Assembly (NCBI RefSeq): GCF_008365405.1
Contig: NZ_QOKV01000021.1
Span: forward strand, 1-64,000
Length of the DNA: 64,000 nt
DNA from: Azospirillum brasilense
GTDB taxonomy: Bacteria; Pseudomonadota; Alphaproteobacteria; Azospirillales; Azospirillaceae
Direction of reading: 5' to 3'
Shown here: positions 14,933 to 23,621 of the stretch, in pieces
Numbering within the stretch: position 1 is the first letter of the stretch
Layout: the number at the start of each line of letters is the position of its first letter
The notes under the pieces: model-generated
The model's input: the letters and a program-made list of their open reading frames with translations, nothing else
Told to the model about the DNA's origin: nothing
Databases searched by the model: none
Made by a program: the position numbers and the translations under genes

Positions 14933-16510
14933 TCAGATCACCGCTTCGATCAGGAAGGGACCCTTGCGGGAAAAGGCGGTCGTCAGCAGGCGGTTGAAGC
15001 TCTCCGCGTCGCTGGCCTGTCCGCCCTCCACCCCCATGCCGCGGGCGAGCGCCACCCAGTCGAGGTCCGGGCGGCCCAGCTCCGTGCAGTTGCGGGCGTT
15101 CGGCCCCATGTCCCGGAAGCCGAGGTTGCCCAGCTCCCATTGCAGGATGCCGTAGCGGCGGTTGGCGAAGATGATGGTCACCACGTCGGCCCGCTCGCGC
15201 GCCTGGCTCCACAGGGCCTGGAGCGTGTACATACCGCTTCCGTCCGCCTGGAGCGTCACCACCTTGCGGTCGGGGCAGGCGATGGCGGCACCGAGCGCCA
15301 GCGGCATGCCGATGCCGATGGCCCCGCCGGTGATGGTCAGCCAGTCGTGCGGGCGCGCCCCGGCGCAGGCCGCGTAGACCATCGGGCTGGAGGAAATCCC
15401 CTCGTCCACCACGATGGCCCCCTCCGGAAGCAGGGCCGCCAGGGACTGCCCGACGCTGTCGGCGGTCAGCGTGCCGGTCGCCGGTTCGGGCGGGGCGAGC
15501 GGCTGCACCGGAACCGGTGTGCCGGCGGCGCCCACCGCCTCGACCAGCCAGCGCAGGGCGGCGAGGGCGTCCGCGCCCGGCGGGGCGACGGTGTGGATGC
15601 GGCAATCCTCCGGCGCCAGACGGCTGGGCTTGTCCGGATAGCCGAAGAAGCCGACCGGCTCGCCCGAGCCGATCAGGACGACGTGCTTCGCCCCGGCCAG
15701 CGCGGCGATGCCAAGGTCGATGGGGTAGGGGAAGCGCTCCACCGTCACCCGGCCCGCCCCGCGCTCGATGCGGGTGGCGCCGGTGTGGGCGTAGAGTTTG
15801 GCGCCGGTCGCGGCGGCGATCCGACCGGCCAGGGCAAGCCCCTCCGCCCGCGTGGCGCGGCCGTTCAGCAGGACGACCACCCGCTCCCCGCTCCGCAGGG
15901 CGTCGGCGGCGGCGCGCAGGGCGTCGGCGTCCGGGGCGGTGGGGGCCGGCGGCGCGACGATGGTCGGATCCGCCGCCGCTGTGTCGTCCCAGGAGGAGTC
16001 CGACGGCAGGATCAGGGTGGACACGCCGCAGGGCGGGGTCAGGGCGGCGCGGATAGCCTCCGCCGTGTCGGCGGCGACCGAGGCGGCGTCCGGCACCGTG
16101 CGCACCCAGGCCGACATGGGCTTCGCCAAGCCTTCGACGTCGGAGGTCAGCGGCGCGTCGACGCCGCGGTGCCACGTCGCGTGGTCGCCGACGATGTTGA
16201 CCATCGGCACGCAGGCGCGCCGGGCGTTGTGCAGATTGGCCAGCCCGTTCGCCAGCCCCGGCCCGAGATGCAGCAGCGTCGCCGCCGGACGGTCGGTCAT
16301 GCGGGCGTAGCCGTCCGCCGCGCCCGTCGCCACGCCTTCGAACAGCGTGGGCACGCAGCGCGCGCCGGGCATGCTGTCGAAGGCGGCCAGCGCGTGCAGC
16401 TCCGACGTGCCGGGGTTGGCGAAGCAGGTGTCGACTCCGTTCGCCACCAGCGTCCGGACCAGGATTTCTGCGCCTGGGATTTCCGCGCCCAAAATTTCTC
16501 CGCTGGTCAT
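14933..16510 (-). CDS. Thiamine-diphosphate enzyme, acetolactate-synthase/benzoylformate-decarboxylase type
   Basis: A 525-residue ThDP-dependent enzyme with the usual three domains. The Pyr domain holds the catalytic Glu in PTLFEGVATGAADGYARM. The central domain is GSGEPVGFFGYPDKP and surroundings. The PP domain has the Mg/ThDP motif beginning at ADGSGMYTLQALWS and ending at IIFANRRYG. At 525 residues it is shorter than true IlvB and closer to benzoylformate decarboxylase-like members; no regulatory subunit gene is adjacent. ATGA overlap couples it to the amidohydrolase upstream. It likely decarboxylates or condenses a 2-keto acid formed in the pathway; the annotation 'acetolactate synthase' should not be taken literally. 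The N-terminus has a small GAEI repeat. Confidence 0.88.
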   Translation of the reverse strand: MTSGEILGAEIPGAEILVRTLVANGVDTCFANPGTSELHALAAFDSMPGARCVPTLFEGVATGAADGYARMTDRPAATLLHLGPGLANGLANLHNARRACVPMVNIVGDHATWHRGVDAPLTSDVEGLAKPMSAWVRTVPDAASVAADTAEAIRAALTPPCGVSTLILPSDSSWDDTAAADPTIVAPPAPTAPDADALRAAADALRSGERVVVLLNGRATRAEGLALAGRIAAATGAKLYAHTGATRIERGAGRVTVERFPYPIDLGIAALAGAKHVVLIGSGEPVGFFGYPDKPSRLAPEDCRIHTVAPPGADALAALRWLVEAVGAAGTPVPVQPLAPPEPATGTLTADSVGQSLAALLPEGAIVVDEGISSSPMVYAACAGARPHDWLTITGGAIGIGMPLALGAAIACPDRKVVTLQADGSGMYTLQALWSQARERADVVTIIFANRRYGILQWELGNLGFRDMGPNARNCTELGRPDLDWVALARGMGVEGGQASDAESFNRLLTTAFSRKGPFLIEAVI

Positions 16511-17568
16511 CGTGCCGCCTCCGTGAGTCCGCCCTCGAAACCGTCCAGGAAGCTGGCGAGATTCACCGCCAGCGCGTCGCAATCGTAACCGCCCTCTTGC
16601 ACGACCACGGTCGGCAGGCCGGCGCCGGCGATCTTGCGCCCGAGCGTGGCGAAGCCCGGCGTCGTCACCTTGAAGAAGGCCAGCGGGTCGCCGACGTAGG
16701 TGTCGAAGCCCAGCGACAGCACCAGCGCCTCCGGCCCGAAGGCGGCGATGTGGGTCAGCGCCCCGTCCACCGCGTCGAGGAAGGTGGACTCCTCGGTGCC
16801 CATGGGCAGGGGGATGTTCAGGTTGCTGCCCAGGCCGCGGCCCTTGCCGCGCTCGTGCGCGTAGCCGGCGAACCAGGGGTAGAAGTTGTTGGGGTCGCCG
16901 TGGATCGACACGACCAGCACGTCGTCGCGCTCGTAGAAGATCGCCTGCGTGCCGTTGCCGTGATGGACATCCACGTCGAAGACGGCGACGCGCGGCGCGC
17001 GGCCCCGCTGGGCCAGCACCGGCAGCATCGCCTGGGCGGCGACGGCGGCGTTGTTGATGTAGCAGAAGCCCCCGGCCATGTCGCGGGACGCGTGGTGTCC
17101 CGGCGGACGGCACAGGGCGTAGGCCGCGCGCTCCTGACCGCTCGCCACCATCAGCGCCGCGTGGACCGCCGTGTCGGCGCCGCCGCAGACCGCCTCCCAG
17201 GTGCCGGCGCCGATGGGGCAGGCGGTGTCCGCCATGTGCCAGCCGGCCTGCCCGACGATGCCCGTGGGGTATTCGGCCATGTCGGTGTTGCGGTGGACGT
17301 TGGGAACGATGACCTCCGACGCGTCGGGCAGGGCCGACCAGCGGGCGTAGGCGGTTTCCAGGAAGCGCAGATAGTCGGCGGAATGGACCGCCGCGCGCGG
17401 GCCGGCGCCGTAGGACGGCGGCTCCTCCACCGTCACGCCGCGCGCCCGCAGGGAGCCGACGAGCGCCTCCGCCCGTTCCGCCTTCTCCGGCGAGGGCTTC
17501 GGCTGGCCGCGCACCAGGAAGGTCGGCGGACGATGGCGCAACTGGGCCTCGGCAAAGACGTAGCGCAT
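16507..17568 (-). CDS. Histone-deacetylase-like acetylpolyamine amidohydrolase
   Basis: A 353-residue arginase/deacetylase-fold hydrolase that removes acetyl groups from acetylated amines. Active-site elements are complete: PPGHHA (His158, His159), the Zn ligands in FDVDVHHGNG (Asp200, His202), LGFD (Asp289) and the catalytic EGGY (Tyr328). The N-terminal HRPPTFLVRGQPKPSPEKAE and its length are like acetylpolyamine amidohydrolases rather than acetoin-utilisation proteins. It is cotranscribed with the ThDP enzyme (ATGA) and separated from the carbamoylase gene by a repeat element. In context it may deacetylate an imported N-acetylated amine or amino compound. Confidence 0.9.
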   Translation of the reverse strand: MRYVFAEAQLRHRPPTFLVRGQPKPSPEKAERAEALVGSLRARGVTVEEPPSYGAGPRAAVHSADYLRFLETAYARWSALPDASEVIVPNVHRNTDMAEYPTGIVGQAGWHMADTACPIGAGTWEAVCGGADTAVHAALMVASGQERAAYALCRPPGHHASRDMAGGFCYINNAAVAAQAMLPVLAQRGRAPRVAVFDVDVHHGNGTQAIFYERDDVLVVSIHGDPNNFYPWFAGYAHERGKGRGLGSNLNIPLPMGTEESTFLDAVDGALTHIAAFGPEALVLSLGFDTYVGDPLAFFKVTTPGFATLGRKIAGAGLPTVVVQEGGYDCDALAVNLASFLDGFEGGLTEAAR

Positions 17569-17593
17569 TGGAAAGGCTCCCGGAATGAATGAA

Positions 17594-17730
17594 TTCCCTC
17601 TCCCCTCTGGGGAGAGGGTGGCGCCGCAAGGCGCCGGGTGAGGGTCGTCCGAGGATCAAGGCGCTGATTCTCGGCGGTACCCTCACCCGCCCGCTGTCGC
17701 GGGCACCCTCTCCCGGGACGGGAGAGGGAG
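17594..17730. repeat. Paired REP-like element (two inverted units)
   Basis: Left unit: CCCTCTCCC/GGGAGAGGG hairpin, GCGCC-GCAA-GGCGC hairpin, then GGGTGAGGGT. Right unit is its mirror: ACCCTCACCC, CCCGC-TGTC-GCGGG, CCCTCTCCC/GGGAGAGGG. The GGGTGAGGGT and ACCCTCACCC boxes can pair over the centre. It lies wholly in the 171-bp gap between the carbamoylase stop and the amidohydrolase start, inside the operon. Confidence 0.9.
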
Positions 17731-17739
17731 AGATGGATG

Positions 17740-18969
17740 TTACCCGGCGGTCGCCAGAACCGCGTCGGCCAGCACCGCGCAGCCGGAGGCGGCGTGTTCG
17801 GGCTTGATGTTCTCCGCCTCGTTGTGGCTGAGGCCGTTCTCGCAGGGGATGAAGATCATCGCCGTCGGCACCTTGCGCGCGACATAGACCGCGTCATGGC
17901 CGGCCCCGGATACGATGTCGCGGTGGCTGAGGCCGCGCCGCTCCACCGAGCGGCGGACATGGCCGACCAGCTCCGGCGCGAAGGGCGTGGTGGGGAAGGC
18001 CCAGAAGTCGGTCAGCTCCAGCGTCAGGCCGCGCTTGTCCGCGATGGCGGCCAGCCGCTCGCGCAGCAGCGCGTCCATGCGGGCCAGAGCGTCGGGGTCC
18101 GGGTTGCGCAGGTCGATGGTGAACCAGACGCGGCCGGGAATGACGTTGCGGGAGTCCGGGTGGACCTGGACGCGCCCTATGGTCGAGCAGGCGTCGCCGC
18201 CGACCTCCAGCGCGATGGCCTCCACCGCCTCCATCATCACGGCGGCACCGGCCAGCGCGTCGCGGCGCAGGCGCATGGGCGTCGGCCCGGCGTGGGATTC
18301 ACGGCCGGTCACCGTCGCCTCGTACCAGCGCTGGCCCTGCGCGCCGGTCACCACGCCGATCTCGACGTCCTCGGCCTCCAGCACCGGGCCCTGCTCGATG
18401 TGCGCCTCGAAATAGGCGCCCATGGCGTGGCCGGTGACCGGGACCTCGCCCTTGTAGCCGATGCGCGCCAGCTCGTCGCCCAGGCGGACGCCGTCGGTGT
18501 CGCGGATGTCCAGCACATGGTCGAGCGTGAAGACGCCCATCGCCACGCCGGACCCGAGCATCGGCGGGGAGAAGCGCGCGCCCTCCTCGTTGGTCCAGAC
18601 GATCAGGTCGATGGGGGCGTCCGTCTCGATGCCCTGGTCGTTGAAGCTGCGGATGACCTCCAGCCCGGCCAGCACGCCGTAGATGCCGTCGAAGCGGCCG
18701 CCGGTCGGCTGGGTGTCCAGATGGCTGCCCATGCAGACGGCGGGACGGTCGGGGTTGCGGCCCGGACGGCGGGCGAAGATGTTGCCCACCTCGTCCACCG
18801 TCACGGTGCAGCCGGCCTCCTCGCACCAGCGCACGAAGAGGTCGCGGCCTTCCTTGTCGAGGTCGGTCAGCGCCAGCCGGCACAGGCCGCCCTTCGGCGT
18901 CGCGCCGATCGTCGCGAGGTCCATCAGGGTCCGCCACAGGCGGTCGCCGTCGATGCGCAGGTCAGACAT
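17740..18969 (-). CDS. Zn-dependent M20 hydrolase (N-carbamoyl-L-amino acid / allantoate amidohydrolase type)
   Basis: A 409-residue dinuclear-metal hydrolase. The catalytic domain shows CMGSHLDTQPTGGRFDGIYG (His and Asp metal ligands), TNEEGARFSPPMLGS with the Glu-Glu pair, and EAHIEQGPVLEAE. The lid/dimer domain has SHAGPTPMRLRRDAL. Near the end, GAGHDAVYVA and the ligand-bearing NGLSHNEAE complete the site. This pattern separates the carbamoylase/allantoate group from DapE-like members. Substrates are N-carbamoyl amino acids or ureido compounds. It sits 27 bp downstream of the ketopantoate-reductase-like gene in the operon. Confidence 0.92.
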   Translation of the reverse strand: MSDLRIDGDRLWRTLMDLATIGATPKGGLCRLALTDLDKEGRDLFVRWCEEAGCTVTVDEVGNIFARRPGRNPDRPAVCMGSHLDTQPTGGRFDGIYGVLAGLEVIRSFNDQGIETDAPIDLIVWTNEEGARFSPPMLGSGVAMGVFTLDHVLDIRDTDGVRLGDELARIGYKGEVPVTGHAMGAYFEAHIEQGPVLEAEDVEIGVVTGAQGQRWYEATVTGRESHAGPTPMRLRRDALAGAAVMMEAVEAIALEVGGDACSTIGRVQVHPDSRNVIPGRVWFTIDLRNPDPDALARMDALLRERLAAIADKRGLTLELTDFWAFPTTPFAPELVGHVRRSVERRGLSHRDIVSGAGHDAVYVARKVPTAMIFIPCENGLSHNEAENIKPEHAASGCAVLADAVLATAG

Positions 18970-18996
18970 GGTCGCTATCCCGATCCCAATTTCGAA

Positions 18997-19947
18997 TTAT
19001 TGTTGAGTCTCAGCGCGAACCGCGGTCAGCAGCCCGGTCGCCGTGGGCAGGCTCAGCCCCACCCTTTTTGCCAATTCCAGCGGCGCATCCAGCACCGCCT
19101 CGATCTCCGCCCGACGGCCCGCCACCACGTCGGCGCGCAGCGCCGGACGGATGCGGCCTGGATGCTGGGCCATGGTCCAGACGTCCTCGACCTTCGCCGT
19201 CGCCGGATGGCCGAGCGCCGCCGACAGGGCCAGCAGTTCCTCCACCACCGCGGCGAAGCTGGGCTGGAGCGCGTCGTCGTGGGCGATCTCCTGCGCCGTC
19301 TTCCCGGTGGCGAGGCCCAGCAGGCCGAAGGCGAAGGGCGCCAGCAGCGCCGTCCACACCTCCGCCCGGATGTCCGGCACGGCCAGCGCGTTGAAGCCGC
19401 CCGCTCCGAACAGGGCCGCCAGATCCTTGACGTCCTCCTGTCCCGCCACCGGGCCGAGGGCCAGCCGCAGCCCGCCCAGATGCCGCAGGTAGCCGGGCGT
19501 CCGCCGCTCCACCGCCACGCGGGCGACGGCGCCGACGATGCGGTCCGCCGGGATGGCGTCCGACAGCAGCCCCTTCGGATCGATCGCCTTCAGGGGGCCT
19601 CCGAGAGACCCGTCCGCCGGGTACCACCAGGGGACGCCGCCGACCATCGGCACCAACCGCGTCTTCGGCCCCAGCAGGGGAAGAAGCAGGTCCAGCACGT
19701 CGGTCAGCAGGGGGGCGGGCACCGCCAGCACCACCACGTCCTGCGGGCCGAGCGCCAGCGTGTCGTCGGTTACCTCGGGCCGCACCGTCACCGGACGGCC
19801 CGAGGGTCCTTCGACCGTCAGCCCGTCGCGCCGCAGCGTGTCGAGCGTCCGCCGCCGGGCGACCAGCGAGGCCGGCAGCCCGGCGGCGGTCAGCCGCGCG
19901 GCGATCAGCCCGCCGACCGCCCCGGCCCCGATGACGGCGACCTTCAT
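18997..19947 (-). CDS. Ketopantoate reductase (ApbA/PanE) family oxidoreductase
   Basis: A 316-residue NADP-dependent reductase. The Rossmann signature VAVIGAGAVGGLIAARL stands at residues 3-19 and the basic SLVARRR after the second strand suits NADPH. The C-terminal helical domain includes AEVWTALLAPFAFGLLGLATGK, where the Lys/Trp-region of PanE binds substrate, followed by the RADVVAGRRAEIEAV stretch, which corresponds to the family Asp-x-x-x-Gly-Arg-x-x-Glu motif. It need not make pantoate: in a catabolic operon it probably reduces or oxidises a 2-keto or 2-hydroxy acid of the pathway. It is 10 bp behind the ABC ATPase gene. Confidence 0.85.
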   Translation of the reverse strand: MKVAVIGAGAVGGLIAARLTAAGLPASLVARRRTLDTLRRDGLTVEGPSGRPVTVRPEVTDDTLALGPQDVVVLAVPAPLLTDVLDLLLPLLGPKTRLVPMVGGVPWWYPADGSLGGPLKAIDPKGLLSDAIPADRIVGAVARVAVERRTPGYLRHLGGLRLALGPVAGQEDVKDLAALFGAGGFNALAVPDIRAEVWTALLAPFAFGLLGLATGKTAQEIAHDDALQPSFAAVVEELLALSAALGHPATAKVEDVWTMAQHPGRIRPALRADVVAGRRAEIEAVLDAPLELAKRVGLSLPTATGLLTAVRAETQQ

Positions 19948-19957
19948 GCCCGCCCCG

Positions 19958-21622
19958 TCAGGCGCTGTTGCGCAGGGCGGCCGACCGCCGCGTCACCGGA
20001 ATCACGTCCTCCGGGATGGTCCAGCCCTTGCCGGGGATGGCGTCCAGCAGAGTGCGCGTGTAAGCGTGCTGCGGGTTGCCGAACACCTCCTTCGCCGGGC
20101 CGATCTCGACGATGCGGCCCTTCTGCATGACCGCGATGGTGTCGCAGATCTGGGCGGCGATGCGCAGGTCGTGGGTGATGAACAGCATCGACAGGTTCAG
20201 CCGGTGCCGCAGATCCTCCAGCAGGTCCAGCACCTGCGCCTGCACCGACACGTCGAGCGCCGACACCGGCTCGTCGGCGACCAGCAGCTTCGGTTCCAGC
20301 GCCAGGGCGCGGGCGATGGAGATGCGCTGGCGCTGCCCGCCGGAGAACTCGTGCGGGAAACGCTCCGCCGCCGAGGCGTCGAGCCCGACGAGCTTCAACA
20401 GTGCCTTGGCCTTGTCGAGCGCCTTGCGGCGGTCCTCGCCGAAGGCCACCGGCCCCTGGGTGATGATGTCGCCCACGGTGTGGCGCGGGTTCAGCGAGGC
20501 GTAGGGGTCCTGGAAAACCATCTGCACATGCCGCCGGTAGGGCCGGAAGGCCGGGCGCGACAGCGACAGAAGATCGACCCCCTCGAACAGGATCTTCCCC
20601 GAATCCGGCTTGATGAGGCCGACGATGGAGCGCCCCAGCGTCGATTTGCCGGAGCCCGATTCACCGACCAGCCCGACCGTCTCGCCCTGGTGGATGGTCA
20701 GCGACAGGTCGTCACCCGCCACCACCTTGCGCCCCGGCGTGAAGAAGCCGCCGCCGAGGTGGAAGGTCTTGCACACCTTCTCGGCCGTCAGCACCGGCTG
20801 GCGGGCGTGGGTGATGTCCTCGCGGTGCTCGATCAGGTGCGGGACGGCGGCGATGAGCTGGCGGGTGTAGGGGTGCCGCGGGTGGTTCAGGACCTCTTCG
20901 GCGGTGCCGATCTCGACGATCCGGCCGCGCTGCATCACCGCCACGCGGTGGGCGATCTCCGCCACCACGCCGAAGTCGTGGGTGATGAACATCACGCCCA
21001 TATGGCGCTTGGCTTGGATGTCCTGGATCAGCTCCAGGATCTGCTTCTGGGTGGTGACGTCGAGCGCGGTCGTCGGCTCGTCGGCGATCAGGATGTCCGG
21101 CTCGACCGCCAGCGCCATGGCGATCATCACGCGCTGGCGCTGGCCGCCCGACAGGCGGAACGGGTAGCTGCGGCGCAGATGGTCCGGCTCCGGCAGGCCG
21201 ACCGAGGCGAGAAGCTCAACGACGCGGGCCCGGCGGGCGGCGCGGTCGAGCGTGGTGTGGTAGCGCAGCACCTCGTCGATCTGGTCGCCGACCCGCATCA
21301 GCGGGTTCAGCGCCGTCATCGGCTCCTGGAAGATCATGGCGATGCGGCCGCCGCGAAGCGCGCGCTGGTCGCGCTCCGGCAGGCTGAACACGTTGGTGCC
21401 CTGGTGGCGGATCTCGCCGGACGACACCGTCACCGCCTTGGGCAGCAGGCCCATCACGGCGTGCGCGGTCATCGACTTGCCCGATCCGGACTCGCCGACC
21501 ACGCAGAGGATTTCCCCGGGCTCCAGCGTGAAGGTCAGGTCCTCGACCGCGTGCGGGCGGTCGGCGCCGCGCGGCAGGGCGATGGTCAGGTTGCGGACGT
21601 CGAGGAGAGGCGTCTCGGTCAT
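19958..21622 (-). CDS. ABC transporter ATP-binding protein, fused DppD-DppF type
   Basis: A 554-residue protein with two complete peptide-type ATPase domains. The first has [34 protein letters not shown] and [12 protein letters not shown]. The second has [34 protein letters not shown] and [12 protein letters not shown]. Each half ends in the oligopeptide-type GRIVEIG...[10 protein letters not shown] extension. One chain replaces the usual DppD/DppF pair and drives the DppB/DppC-like permease encoded upstream. The ATG overlaps the stop of the permease gene (TGATG). Confidence 0.95.
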   Translation of the reverse strand: MTETPLLDVRNLTIALPRGADRPHAVEDLTFTLEPGEILCVVGESGSGKSMTAHAVMGLLPKAVTVSSGEIRHQGTNVFSLPERDQRALRGGRIAMIFQEPMTALNPLMRVGDQIDEVLRYHTTLDRAARRARVVELLASVGLPEPDHLRRSYPFRLSGGQRQRVMIAMALAVEPDILIADEPTTALDVTTQKQILELIQDIQAKRHMGVMFITHDFGVVAEIAHRVAVMQRGRIVEIGTAEEVLNHPRHPYTRQLIAAVPHLIEHREDITHARQPVLTAEKVCKTFHLGGGFFTPGRKVVAGDDLSLTIHQGETVGLVGESGSGKSTLGRSIVGLIKPDSGKILFEGVDLLSLSRPAFRPYRRHVQMVFQDPYASLNPRHTVGDIITQGPVAFGEDRRKALDKAKALLKLVGLDASAAERFPHEFSGGQRQRISIARALALEPKLLVADEPVSALDVSVQAQVLDLLEDLRHRLNLSMLFITHDLRIAAQICDTIAVMQKGRIVEIGPAKEVFGNPQHAYTRTLLDAIPGKGWTIPEDVIPVTRRSAALRNSA

Positions 21623-22494
21623 CAGGAACGGCCCTTTCGCGCCAGCTTGGGATTCAGCGCGTCGTTCAGCCCCTCACCCACGAGGTTGAGGGCGAGCACG
21701 GTCAGAAGGATCGCGATGCCGGGGAAGAAGCTCATCCACCAGGCCTGACGGATCACCGTGCGGGCGGCGCCCACCATGTAGCCCCAGCTCATCAGGTTCG
21801 GATCGCCGAGCCCGAGGAAGGAGAGGGAGCTTTCCAGCAGGATCGCCGTCGCCACCATCAGCGAGGCCGACACGATGATCGGGGACAGGCTGTTGGGCAG
21901 GATCTGGCGCCAGATGATCGTCATGTTCGATTGGCCGGTGGTCACCGCGGCGTGCACGAACTCGCGGCTCCGCAGGCTCATGAACTCACCGCGCGCCAGC
22001 CGCGCCAGCGGCGGCCAGGAGACGATGGCGATGGCCAGCACGATGGAGGTCAGCGAGGGCGTGAAGATCGCCACCAGCACGACGGCCAGAACGAAGTTCG
22101 GGATGGTCTGGAACAGCTCGGTGAAGCGCATCACCAGATCGTCGACGCGCCCGCCGTAGAAGCCGGAGACGGCCCCCAGGAACACGCCGATCAGCACGGC
22201 GACAGCGGTCGAGGTCAGCCCGATCAGCAGCGACACCCGCGCCCCGTGGGCGATGCCCGCCGCGATGTCGCGGCCCAGCGTGTCGGAGCCGAGCAGCGCG
22301 TCCTCCGACAGCGGCGGCTGGAAGGGCATCGCGGTCATGTCCCATGGGCTGTCCGGGTACAGCACGTCGGCGAAGGCCGCCATCAGGATGATCAGGGTCA
22401 GGAAGGCCAGCCCGATCACCGCGCCCTTGTTGCGGGCGAAGGCGCCCCAAAAGCCCGAGCCCTTGCGGGAAGGCGTGATGGCCGCGGCGGTCAT
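21622..22494 (-). CDS. ABC transporter permease, DppC type
   Basis: A 290-residue inner-membrane permease of the peptide/nickel family. It opens with a short cytoplasmic tail, one helix (GLAFLTLIILMAAFADVLY), a periplasmic loop carrying LLGSDTLGRDIAAGIAHG, which is a DppC hallmark, then five helices. The ATPase-coupling loop is REFVHAAVTTGQSNMTIIWRQILPN. Its ATG overlaps the stop of the DppB-type gene (ATGA). It forms the translocation pore with that partner. Confidence 0.94.
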   Translation of the reverse strand: MTAAAITPSRKGSGFWGAFARNKGAVIGLAFLTLIILMAAFADVLYPDSPWDMTAMPFQPPLSEDALLGSDTLGRDIAAGIAHGARVSLLIGLTSTAVAVLIGVFLGAVSGFYGGRVDDLVMRFTELFQTIPNFVLAVVLVAIFTPSLTSIVLAIAIVSWPPLARLARGEFMSLRSREFVHAAVTTGQSNMTIIWRQILPNSLSPIIVSASLMVATAILLESSLSFLGLGDPNLMSWGYMVGAARTVIRQAWWMSFFPGIAILLTVLALNLVGEGLNDALNPKLARKGRS

Positions 22495-23471
22495 GGCGCC
22501 ACCTCGATGCGCGGATCGACGAGGGAATAGATCAGGTCGGTCAGCAGGTTGAACACCACCACCACCACCGAGGTCAGAAGGAAGATGCCGAGCAGCACCT
22601 GATAGTCGCGCTGCAACACGGCCTCGAAGGCGAGGCGCCCGATGCCGGGGAGCGCGAAGACGGTCTCGATCAGGATGGAACCGCCGATCAGGTGGCCCGC
22701 CTGGAACCCCGCCACTGTGATGACGGGCAGGATGGCGTTGCGCAGGATGTGCACCGACACGATGCGCCATTCCGGCAGGCCCTTGGCTCGCGCCGTCTTG
22801 ACGAAATCCATGTCGCGCACCTCCAGGATCGAGGCGCGGGTCAGCCGGGTGTAGACGGCCATGTAGAAGAGGCCGAGCGTGGTCACCGGCAGCACGAGGT
22901 GCCGGGCCTTGTCGACGAAGGCCTCCCAGCCGGTGTAGCCGGCGCCGATGGTTTCCGTGCCGAAGGCGGGCAGCCAGCCGAGATTGACCGAGAAGAGAAG
23001 GATCAGCATCAGCCCGATCCAGAAGATCGGGGTCGCGTAGGCGGTCAGGCCGACCACGGTGATGGCGGTGTCCGACCAGGTGCCGGCGCGCATCGCCGCC
23101 AGCGTGCCCAGCGCCACGCCGCCCAGCAGGGCCAGCACGAAGGCGGTCAGCGTCAGCGACAGGGTGACGGGCAGGCGGTCCATCAGCAGGTCGAAGACGG
23201 GACGCTGCTGGCGGTAGGAATAGCCGAGGTCGGCCTGCACCACCTTGGCCATGTAGGTGCCGAGCTGCTCGTACAGGGGCCGGTCGAGGCCGAACTGCTG
23301 GCGGAGCTGTTCGACGAACTTGGCATCGGCGGCCCCGGCCTCGCCCGCCATCACCGCGGCGGGGTCGCCGGGCGCTGCGTGGACCAGGAAGAAGTTGAAC
23401 ACGGCGATCGCCAGAACGACGAAGACCGCCTTCACCAGCCTCTGTGAGATGAATAGGGCGATGCGGGGCAT
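22491..23471 (-). CDS. ABC transporter permease, DppB type
   Basis: A 326-residue permease of the peptide/nickel family with six helices. The first helix (AVFVVLAIAVFNFFLVHAAPGDP) leads to a periplasmic loop with LRQQFGLDRPLYEQ, the family signature. The coupling loop reads MDFVKTARAKGLPEWRIVSVHILRNAILP. It is separated from the binding-protein gene by a 150-bp gap filled with a repeat element, and is coupled to the DppC-type gene. Confidence 0.94.
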   Translation of the reverse strand: MPRIALFISQRLVKAVFVVLAIAVFNFFLVHAAPGDPAAVMAGEAGAADAKFVEQLRQQFGLDRPLYEQLGTYMAKVVQADLGYSYRQQRPVFDLLMDRLPVTLSLTLTAFVLALLGGVALGTLAAMRAGTWSDTAITVVGLTAYATPIFWIGLMLILLFSVNLGWLPAFGTETIGAGYTGWEAFVDKARHLVLPVTTLGLFYMAVYTRLTRASILEVRDMDFVKTARAKGLPEWRIVSVHILRNAILPVITVAGFQAGHLIGGSILIETVFALPGIGRLAFEAVLQRDYQVLLGIFLLTSVVVVVFNLLTDLIYSLVDPRIEVAP

Positions 23472-23494
23472 GTTGTCACTCCCGGGTGCGTGCT

Positions 23495-23611
23495 GCCCCC
23501 TCCCTAACCCTCCCCCGCTGTCGCAGGGGAGGGGATTGACTCCCTCCCTTGCCGGAGGCGGGGGAGGGAAGGGGCCCGCGGCGCGAGCCGCGGGAAGGGT
23601 GGGGGCAACCG
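23495..23611. repeat. Intergenic palindromic repeat between binding-protein and permease genes
   Basis: C-rich and G-rich blocks (CCCCTCCC, CCTCCCCC, GGGGAGGGG, GGGGGAGGG, GGGTGGGGGC) are arranged as two inverted halves with inner hairpins (CGCGG-CGCGAG-CCGCG near 23577-23592). The element is related in plan to the two CCCTCTCCC elements but differs in sequence. It fills the gap between the substrate-binding protein and the first permease, a common place for operon attenuation or mRNA protection. Confidence 0.8.
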
Positions 23612-23621
23612 CTCCCTTTTC

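Noticed and set aside
14933-16510. ThDP enzyme as a biosynthetic acetolactate synthase
   Set aside because: There is no small regulatory subunit, the chain is shorter than IlvB, and the operon is catabolic.
13773-23611. C/G-rich palindromes as a CRISPR array or rho-independent terminators
   Set aside because: They lack regular spacers and T runs, they are arranged as inverted pairs, and they lie inside an operon.
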